From contig NC_092054.1 in assembly GCF_003086295.3 (NCBI RefSeq), positions 52,187,353-52,251,352 on the forward strand: a DNA stretch of 64,000 bases, in the 5' to 3' direction. A program made the translations under genes and the position numbers. The notes under the pieces are model-generated. The model had not been told where the DNA came from and did no database searches. It saw only the letters and a list, made by a program, of their open reading frames with translations. Position 1 is the first letter of the stretch. The number at the start of each line of letters is the position of its first letter. This DNA comes from Arachis hypogaea (lineage: Eukaryota > Streptophyta > Magnoliopsida > Fabales > Fabaceae). This document shows positions 53,812 through 63,090 of the stretch, piece by piece.

Positions 53812-54920
53812 GGTGGACTCATTCCTTAATCTCCTTGTCTATTTATTTTCTGTTTTTCAATTTTTGAGCTTTATGTTTATTTATATTTGTGTCATATTAC
53901 ATGATCATTAGTGTCTAAGTGTCTATGCCTTAAAGTCATGAATATGAATCCATCACCTCTCTTAAATGAAAACTGTTTTAAAAACAAAAGAACAAGAAGT
54001 ACAGGGTTTCAAATTCATCCTTGAAACTAGTTTAATTATTTTGATGTGGTGACAATACTTTTTGTTTTCTGAATGAATGCTTGAACAGTGCATATGTCTT
54101 TTGAAGTTGTTGTTTATGAATGTTAAATATGTTGGCTCTTGAAGAAAAAGGAAAAAGGAGACATATTATTTGATAATCTGAAAAAACATAAAAATGATTC
54201 TTGAAGCAAGAAAAAGCAGTGAATACAAAAGCTTGTAGAAAAAAAAATAGCGAAAAAAAAGAGAAAGAGAAAGAAAAAGCAAGCAGAAAAAGCCAAAAGC
54301 TCTTTAAACCAAAAGGCAAGAGCAAAAAGCCAATAGCCCTTAAAACCAAAAGGCAAGGGTAAATAAAAAGGATCCAAGGCTTTGAGCATCAGTGGATAGG
54401 AGGGCCTAAAGGAATAAAATCCTAGCCTAAGTGGCTAAACCAAGTGGTCCCTAACCATGTGCTTGTGGCGTGAAGGTGTCAAGTGAAAACTTGAGACTGA
54501 GCGGTTAACGTCAAGGTCCAAAGCAAAAGAAAGAGTGTGCTTAAGAACCCTGGACACCTCTAATTAGGGACTTTAGCAAAGCTGAGTCACAATCTGAAAA
54601 GGTTTACCCAGTTATGTGTCTGTGACATTTATGTATCCGGTGGTAATACTGGAAAACAAAGTGCTTAGGGCCACGGCCAAGACTCATAAAGTAGCTGTGT
54701 TCAAGAATCAACATACTGAACTAGGAGAATCAATAACACTATCTGAATTCTAAGTTCCTATAGATGCCAATCATTCTGAACCTCAATGGATAAAGTGAGA
54801 TGCCAAAATTATTCAAGAGGCAAAAAGCTACAAGTCCTGCTCATCTGATTGGAGCTAAGTTTCATTGATATTTTGGAATTTATAGTATCTTCTCTTCTTT
54901 TTATCCTATTTGATTTTCAG
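53812..54920 (+). other. Q: conserved non-coding block after ORF2
   Basis: Same conserved words as in E1 and E2. A local duplication of an AAACCAAAAGGCAAG unit lies near 54305-54360. No gene. Confidence 0.65.
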
Positions 54921-54955
54921 TTGCTTGGGGACAAGCAACAATTTAAGTTTGGTGT
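54921..54955 (+). promoter_or_regulatory. Q: 3' hairpin + TAAGTTTGGTGT module (before LTR-C)
   Basis: TTGCTTG-GGGA-CAAGCAA, CAATT, TAAGTTTGGTGT. Confidence 0.8.
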
Positions 54956-55675
54956 TGTGATGAGCGGATAATTTATACGCTTTTTGGCATTGTTTTTACA
55001 TAGTTTTCAGTATGATTTAGTTAGTTTTTAGTATATTTTATTAGTTTTTAATTAAAATTCACATTTCTGGACTTTAATATGAGTCTGTGTGTTTTTCTGT
55101 GATTTCAGGTATTTTCTGGCTGAAATTGAGGGACTTGAGCAAAAATCAGATTCAGAGGTTGAAGAAGGACTGCAGATGCTGTTGGATTCTGACTTCCCTG
55201 CACTCAAAGTGGATTTTCTGGAGCTACAAAACTCCAAATGGTGCGCTCTTAATTGCGTTCAAAGTAGACATCTAGGGCTTTCCAGCAATATATAATAGTC
55301 CATACTTTGATTAAGGATAGATGACGTAAACTGGCGTTGAACGCCAGTTCCATGCTGCATTCTGGAGTTAAACGCCAGAAACAGGTAGCAAAGTAGAGTT
55401 AAATGCCAGAAACAGGATACAAACTGGCGTTCAATTCCAGGAAAGATCTCTACACGTGTAAAGCTCAATGCTCAGCCCAAGCACACACCAAGTGGGCCCC
55501 GGAAGTGGATTTCTGCATCAATTACTTATCTCTGTAAACCCTAGTAACTAGTTTTTATAAATAGGACTTTTTACTATTGAGTTTTCATCTTTAGTTTCAT
55601 CTTTAGATCACGTTTGGGGGCTGGCCTCTCGCCCATGCCTGGACCTTCATCACTTATGTATTTTCAACGATAGAG

Positions 55676-56038
55676 TGTGTGTTTGGATTACAGTTTGCAA
55701 ACGGAAGTTTGCATAAAATTGATTTTGCAAACTTGATTTTGGTCAAAAGTAGGTTTGTGTTAAAGTGATTTATGTTTGGTAATTTTTGTATCAAAATGGA
55801 TTATAGTAAAATAAATGTTGTTTGGCTTATACCATTTAAAATCACTTTTAGATAAAAAATTACTAAAATGGACATCAACTTAGATTTTTTTTATATTATC
55901 CTATTGTTTTAATTTAGATATTTAAATAGATTTTATTAGTTAATTTTATAATAAATTAATATTTACTTTCTAAAATAAAAATAACATATAAAAATAGACA
56001 AAATATTTTTTTAAATAAAAATAAAAATTATATATTTT

Positions 56039-56081
<43 letters not shown>

Positions 56082-56921
56082 AATATTTAATCAAATATGT
56101 TACATTTTTTAAGTATTAAATGTTACTTTAGTATTTTTTTACATCGTACTTTTATTCTAGTACTCTCAATAATCTTATTCTTAATATTAATTTTAAATCC
56201 AACGTTTATGATTTTATTATTATATATGATTAATTTTTTATTTAATTTATCTTTTTAATGGAATCATAATCTATATTATAAAAAATTACACTAAAATATA
56301 GTATAGGAGAATTACAATTATAAAAGATAGTACTGAAAATAATAAAAAAAATTTTAATATTTATTTTATAGTGATTGAAACAAATCTAAAAGTTCTTAAT
56401 GATCTTTTTATATAATATATTTTTAATATTTTTAGTACTCTTTTTTTAATATGTTATAATTTTTTACTATTATTATTATTTACAGTTAATTTTTTTATTT
56501 AATTTACTTTACTTAATAGAATTAATAAATTATATTATAAAAAGATAATAACAAACATAATACACAAAAATCACGATTATAACATAGGATATAATGTCAA
56601 ACAAATTGTTAAAAAAAATAAAAATAATAAATAATAAAAAATTAGAGCTCATATAAATAGAAATAACAAGAATTTTATAAATAATACAATAACATATACA
56701 AAGGATAAAGTTGGTAAAAAGTAAATAAAAGGTTAGTATCTATGGCTAAAAGCCCGTTAAGAAAACGCAGAAGCTAAAAATAGTTGCTTCTTGTAAACGC
56801 TGGTTTTGGCAGCAGAATCACTTCTGCGTTCATGAGAAAAAAATTTGCCAAACCAAAAGTTGAAACTTTCAAGAAATTTAAACGTGCTTCTTCCCTTCCA
56901 ACGGGTTTCCCAAACACACCC
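55676..56921. mobile_element. TIR insertion, 1246 bp (MITE-like or decayed DNA transposon)
   Basis: Ends GTGTGTTTGG and CCAAACACAC are perfect inverted repeats (10 bp, offset one base from the junctions), flanked by AGAG at 55672-55675 and 56922-56925. LTR-B shows the empty site with one AGAG. The interior is very AT-rich, with no transposase frame. It carries an (AT)n run at about 56041-56080. The superfamily is unclear. Confidence 0.75.
56041..56080. repeat. (AT)n microsatellite
   Basis: About 20 AT dinucleotides inside the TIR insertion. Confidence 0.95.
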
Positions 56922-57862
56922 AGAGTTTCTACACACCATAGATTAAGGTGTGGAGCTCTGCTGTTCCTCAAAGATTAATGCAAAGTACTATTGTTTTTCT
57001 ATTCAATTCAACTTATTCCGCTTCTAAGATATTCATTCGCACTTCAATATGATGGATGTGATGATCGTGACAGTCATCATCATTCTCAACTTATGAACGC
57101 GTGCCTGACAACAACTTCCGTTCTACCTTAGATTGAATGGATATCTCTTGGATATCTAATACAGGGGACCGAGTCCGAGTTATTAGTGTCTTCGTGGTAT
57201 AAGTTAGAACCCATGGATGGCCATTCCTTAGATCCGGAAAGTCTAAACCTTGTCTGTGGTATTCTGAGTAGGATCTGGGAAGGGATGGCTGTGACGAGCT
57301 TCAAACTCGCGAGTGCTGGGCGTAGTGACAGACGTAAAAGGATCAATGGATCCTATTCCAGTATGATCAAGAACCGACAGATGAATAGCCGTGCCGTGAC
57401 AGAGCATCTTGGACCATTTTCACTGAGAGGACGAGAAGTAGCCATTGACAACGGTGATGCCCAACATACAGCTTGCCATGGAAAGGAGTAGGAAGGATTG
57501 GATGAAGACAGAAGCAAAGCAGAGGTTCAGAGGGACGAAAGCATCTCTATACGCTTATCTGAAATTCTCACTAATGAATTACATAAGTATCTCTATCCTA
57601 TTTTAATTATCTTTTAGTACACTATAATCTCTTAATACATTTGAATCCGCCTGACTGAGATTTACAAGGTGACCATAGCTTGCTTCAAGCCGACAATCTC
57701 CGTGGGATCGACCCTTACTCACGTAAGGTTTATTACTTGGACGACCCAGTGCACTTGCTGGTTAGTTGTACGAAGTTGTGAAACATAATTAAGAACATGA
57801 ACGTGCGTATTATGTTTTTAGCGCCGTTACCAAGGAAGGAATGATCACCATTTCGCACACCA

Positions 57863-59574
57863 AGTGCCAAGCAATTCAATTAAGAAGTGGAAAAACATTA
57901 AATACCTCAACTCAAAGCAGCAGAAAGCCAAGAAAAGAACAACTGACAAAGGATGAGCAACCTGCTACACAAAATCCCTTTGAGGACAGTAAGAGCCCAG
58001 AGAGGAATAAGTTTGGCATTCAAACGCCAGAAAAGGGTGAAAAACTGGCGTTAAACGCCCAATCCATGTACAGTTCTGGCGTTCAAACGCCAGTGAGGGA
58101 TCAGACACCTGCAAGTGCTGATAATAACTCCCTCAAGAAGGCTTCTCAACCTGCCTCTGTAGGAAATAAACCTGCAGCAACTAAGGTTGAAGAATATAAA
58201 GCCAAAATGCCTTATCCTCAGAAACTCCGCCAAGCGAAACAGGATAAACAATTTGCCCGCTTTGTAGACTATCTCAGGACTCTTGAAATAAAGATTCCGT
58301 TTGCAGAGACACTTGAGCAAATACCCTCTTATGCCAAGTTCATGAAAGAGATCTTGAGTCATAAGAAGGATTGGAGAAAAACTGAAAGAGTTCTCCTCAC
58401 TGAAGAATGCAGTGCAATCATTCTGAAAAGCTTCCCAGAAAAGCTTAAAGATCCCAGGAGCTTTATGATACCATGCATATTAGAGGAAAATTGCACCAAG
58501 ACATCTTTATATGATCTTGGGAAAAGCATCAACCTAATACCTGCATCCACTATCAGAAAGCTTGGTTTAACTGAAGAAGTCAAACCAACCCGGATATGTC
58601 TCCAACTTGCTGATGGCTCCATTAAATACCCATCAGGCATAATTGAGGACATGATTGTCAAGGTTGGGCCATTTGCCTTCCCTAATGACTTTGTAGTGCT
58701 GGAAATGGAGGAGCACAAGAGTGCAACTCTCATTCTAGGAAGACCATTCCTAGCAACTGGACGAACCCTCATTGACGTCCAAAAAGGGGAGATAACCCTG
58801 AGAGTCAATGAGGATGAGTTTAAGTTGAATATTGTCAAAGCTATGCAACATCCAGACACATCAGAAGACTGCTTGAGCGTTGATATTATTGACTCCCTGG
58901 TGGAAGAGGTCAATATGACTGAGAGTCTCAGATCAGAGCTAGAGGACATTTTTAAAGATGTTCAGCCTGATCTGGAGGAACCAGAGGAAATAAAAGAACC
59001 TCTGAAAACTCCTCAGGAAGAGGAGAAACCTCCTAAACCCGAGCTCAAACCACTACCACCATCCCTGAAATATGCATTTCTAGGAGAAGGTGACACTTTT
59101 CCTGTAATCATAAGCTCTGCTTTAGAGCCACAGGAAGAGAAAGCACTAATTCAGGTGCTAAGGACACACAAGACAGCTCTTGGGTGGTCCATAAGTGATC
59201 TTAAGGGCATTAGCCCAGCCAGATGCATGCACAAGATCCTATTGGAGGATGATGCTAAGCCAGTGGTTCAACCACAGAGGCGACTAAATCCCGCCATGAA
59301 GGAGGTGGTGCAGAAAGAGGTCACTAAGTTACTAGAGGCTGGGATTATTTATCCTATTTCTGATAGCCCCTGGGTGAGCCCTGTCCATGTTGTCCCTAAG
59401 AAGGGAGGTATGACAGTGGTTCATAATGAAAAAAATAAACGGGTTCCTACAAGAACAGTTACAGGGTGGCGTATGTGTATTGACTACAGAAGGTTCAATA
59501 CAGCCACCAGGAAGGATCACTTCCCTTTACCATTCATAGACCAGATAATAGAAAGACTAATAGGTCATGAATAC
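57863..59574 (+). CDS. pol: P: gag C-terminus, protease and RT N-terminus (open frame, interrupted by E5)
   Basis: An uninterrupted frame of about 571 codons, the longest clean pol segment here. (An ATG at 57841 that opens the same frame lies in LTR-C and is not the native start.) Order: gag tail beginning CQAIQLRSGKTLN, with palindrome-encoded FGIQTPEKGEKLALNAQ. Protease region MIPCILEENCTKTSLYDLGK with Asp near 58512, then LILGRPFLATGRTLIDVQKG. Linker rich in Glu/Pro. RT start DSPWVSPVHVVPKKGG and GWRMCIDYRRFNTATRKDHF. DLGK replaces DLGA/S of relatives, which may impair the protease. E5 stops the frame at AATAC (59570-59574). P pol is the best local candidate for a recent source of RT. Confidence 0.8.
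58014..58093 (+). repeat. P gag: palindromes inside coding sequence
   Basis: Three units (TGGCATTCAAACGCCA, TGGCGTTAAACGCCC and TGGCGTTCAAACGCCA) about 31-35 bp apart are translated in frame without stops. Confidence 0.85.
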
Positions 59575-61210
59575 TGATGAGCGGATAATTTATACGCTTT
59601 TTGGCATTGTTTTTAGTATGTTTTTAGTAGGATCTGGTTACTTTTAGGGACGTTTTCTTTAGTTTTTATGTTAAATTCACATTTCTGGACTTTACTATGA
59701 GTTTGTGTGTTTTTCTGTGATTTCAGGTATTTTATGACTGAAATTGAGGGACTTGAGCAGAAATCAGATTCAGAGGTTGAAAAAGGACTGCTGATGCTGT
59801 TGGATTCTGACCTCCCTGCACTCAAAGTGGATTTTTTGGAGCTACAGAACTCGAAATGGCGCGCTTTCAATTGCGTTGGAAAGTAGACATCCAGGGCTTT
59901 CCAGAAATATATAATAGTCTATACTTTGGCCAAGAATAGACGATGTAAACTGGCGTTCAACGCCAGCTTTCTGCCCAAATCTGGCGTCCAGCACCAGAAA
60001 AGGAGCCAAAACCAGAGTTGAACGCCCAAACTGGCACAAAAACTGGCGTTCAACTCCAAGAAGGACCTCTACACGTGAAACACTCAAGCTCAGCCCAAGC
60101 ACACACCAAGTGGGCCCCGAAAGTGGATTTATGCATCAATTACTTACTTCTGTAAACCCTAGTAGCTAGTTTATTATAAATAGGACCTTTTACTATTGTA
60201 TTTGGAATCTTTGATCAGTTGTATGCTATCTTAGATCACGTTTTGGGGGCTGGCCATCTCGGCCATGCCTGGACCTTTCACTTATATAATTTAAACGGTA
60301 GAGTTTCTACACCCCATAGATTAAGGTGTGGAGCTCTGCTGTTCCTCAAAGATTAATGCAAAGTACTACTGTTTTCTATTCAATTCATCTTGTTTCGCTT
60401 CTAAGATATTCATTCATACTTCAATCTGAATGTGATGAATGTGACAATCATCATCATTCCCTATGAACGCGTGCCTGACAACCACTTCCGTTCTACCTTC
60501 GACTGAATGAGTATCTCTTAGATCTCTTAATCAGAATCTTCGTGGCGTAAGCTAGAATGATGGCGGCATTCAAGAGAATCCGGAAAGTCTAAACCTTGTC
60601 TGTGGTATTCCGAGTAGGATTCAATGATTGAATGACTGTGACGAGCTTCAAACTCGCGAGTGCTGGGCGTCAGTGACAGACGCAAAAGGAGGGTGAATCC
60701 TATTCCAGCATGATCGAGAACCGACAGATGATTAGCCGTGCTGTGACAGAGCATGTGAGCATATTTTTCACTGAGAGGAGGGGATGTAGCCACTGACAAC
60801 GGTGATGCCCTTGCATAAAGCCAGCCATGGAAAGGAGTAAGACTGATTGGATGAAGATAGCAGGAAAAGCAGAGGTTCAGAGGAACGAAAGCATCTCCAT
60901 TCGCTTATCTGAAATTCTCACCAATGAATTACATAAGTATTTCTATCCCTATTTCGAAAACACCATTATCAATTTATATCTGCCTAACTGAGATTTGCAA
61001 GGTGACCATAGCTTGCTTCATATCAACAATCTCCGTGGGATTCGACCCTTACTCACGTAAGGTATTACTTGGACGACCCAGTGCACTTGCTGGTCAGTTA
61101 CACAGAGTTGTGGACCATGGTCTTGGCATCATGTTTTTGGCGCCATTTCCAGGGAAAGAAAGAGCACTGAATTTTACATAATTAAAGTGTAATCACGATT
61201 CCGCGTACCA
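59575..61210 (+). mobile_element. E5: 5' LTR (LTR-D), 1636 bp
   Basis: TGATGAGCGG to CGCGTACCA. TATA TTATAAATAG near 60175, R hairpin ACACC/GGTGT near 60310-60330, PBS relic TGGCGCCATTTCCAGGGA at 61138-61155, identical to that of E2. Confidence 0.88.
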
Positions 61211-61216
61211 AGTTTT

Positions 61217-61234
61217 TGGCGCCGTTGCCGGGGA
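61217..61234 (+). promoter_or_regulatory. E5: primer-binding site (tRNA-Asp)
   Basis: Perfect TGGCGCCGTTGCCGGGGA. Confidence 0.95.
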
Positions 61235-63090
61235 TTGTTCGAGTATGGACAACTGACGGTTCATCCTGTTGCTCAGATTAGGTAATTTTCTTTTTGTTTT
61301 CTTTTCAAAAAATTTTCAAAAATATTTCTAAAATTTTCTCATCTGTTTTCGAAAATAATATAAAAATGTTTTCAAAAATTTTTTTCAAAATTATTAAGAA
61401 TGAATTCTAGTGTTTCATGAAGCATGTTGAAACCTGGCTGGCTGTAAAGCCATGTCTAATTCCTTTGGGAATGAGTATGTCAGGCGTGTCATGTCTGAAT
61501 TACATGCTGAAGCTTGGCTGGCCATTGGCCATGTCTATTGTTTTGGACTGGAGCTTTCATTGAAAGCTTGGCTGGCTAGTGAGCCATGTCTAATTCCTGG
61601 ACTGAAGCTTTAGACTAAGAATGCAAGATTCCTGGAATTCATGTTAAAAATTTTGGAATCCTTATTTTTCCTTTTTCAATTAATTTTCAAAAAATACCAA
61701 AAAAAAAAAATAGAAAATCATAAAAAATTCAAAAATATTTTGTGTTTCTTGTTTGTGTCTTGAGTCATATCATAAGTTTGGTGTCAACTGCATGTGCATC
61801 TTGCATTTTTTCGAAACTTTCCATGCATTCATAGTGTTCATCATGATCTTCAAGTTGTTCTTGGTAAGTCTTCTTATTTGATCTTGATGATTTCATCTTT
61901 TGTGCCTTTTCTTGTTTTACATGTGCATTTTTCGTTTCTTAGAGTCTAAACATGAAAGATTTCTAAGTTTGGTGTCTTACATGTTTTCTTTGCATCAAAA
62001 ATTTTTCAAAAATATGTTCTTGATGTTCATCTTGACATTCAAAGTGTTCTTGGTGTTCATCTTGACATTCATATCATTCATGCATGCATTCATGGTTTTG
62101 ATTCAAAATTTTCATGCATTGAGTCTTTTTGTTGTTTTTCTCTCTCATCATAAAAATTCAAAAATCAAAAAAATATCTTTCCCTTTTTCTCTCATCAAAT
62201 TCAAAAATTTGGATTGACTTTTTCAAAAATTTTTAAATCAAATTGTTTCTTATGAGTCAAATCAAATTTTCAATTTGGAAATCTTATCTTTTTCAAAATC
62301 TTTTTCAAAAATCAAATCTTTTTCAAAATTCTTAGTTATTTTCAAAAATTTCAAAAATATTTTTCAAAAATCTTTTTCCTATTTTTATACCAAATTTTCG
62401 AAAATAACATAATCAATTAATGTTTTGATTCAAAAATTTGAAGTTTGTTACTTGCTTGTTAAGAAAGATTCAAACTTTAAGTTCTAGGATCATATCTTGT
62501 GATTTTTTGTGAATCAAGTCATTAATTGTGATTTTAAAAATCAAATCTTTTTCAAAAAAACTAATTTCTATCATATCTTTTCAAAAAATATCTTTTTATC
62601 TTATCTTTTTCAAAAATTTGATTTCAAAATATCTTTCCTAACTTCCTAACTTCTCACCTTTTCAAAATTTGTTTCAACTAACTAACTAACTTTTTGTTTG
62701 TTTCTTAACTTTTTCAAAACTACCTAACTAACTCTCTCTCTCTAATTTTCGAAAATATCTTCCCTCTTCTTCAAAAATTTCTTTTTTTATTAACTAATTA
62801 TTTTTATTTTTGATTTTTTAAAAAAAAATTTCGAAAAATACTAACATTTTTCAAAAACCATTTTCGAAAATCACTAACTCTTTTTCAAAAATATTTTTCG
62901 AAAATTCTCCCTCTCCCATCTTATTCTATTTATTTATTCATCTCACATCTCAATCCTCCTCACAGTTGTGTTTCTTCCATTATATTACATTCTTTGTCTC
63001 CCCCTCTTCTTCTACTCACACAGAGATCCCTATACTGTGGTATAAAAGATTTATATTATTATTATTTTTCTGTGCCCTCTTCTATGTCAT
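61235..63090 (+). other. E5: untranslated leader
   Basis: Donor-like AGATTAG/GTAATT (GT 61282-61283), degenerate AAGTTTGGTGT words near 61773 and 61964, degenerate 30-bp TTCTTGGTGTTCAT repeats, TTTTCGAAAATT tracts. No gene. Confidence 0.7.

Larger units (their letters stand above)
47205..57862 (+). mobile_element. Q: truncated copy + full copy sharing LTR-B, inserted in P gag
   Basis: 47205-47630 is the 3' non-coding block and module of a Q-type element that lacks its left part. LTR-B (47631-49287), internal region and LTR-C (54958-57862) form one full but internally deleted copy. LTR-B has the 3' end of one copy on its left and a PBS on its right, so it serves two copies. No target duplication is present, as expected if the left end was lost. 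Confidence 0.75.
54958..57862 (+). mobile_element. Q: LTR-C, interrupted by a TIR element
   Basis: Without the 1246-bp insertion and its 4-bp duplication the LTR is 1655 bp, against 1657 for LTR-B. TATA near 55555. PBS relic TAGCGCCGTTACCAAGGA at 57819-57836 (14/18). The right flank is the P gag frame. Confidence 0.87.

Noticed and set aside
57841..57862. ATG at 57841 as start of the P gag-pol frame
   Set aside because: It lies in the last 22 bases of LTR-C and reads into P gag by chance. The native start is the fragment at 47097.
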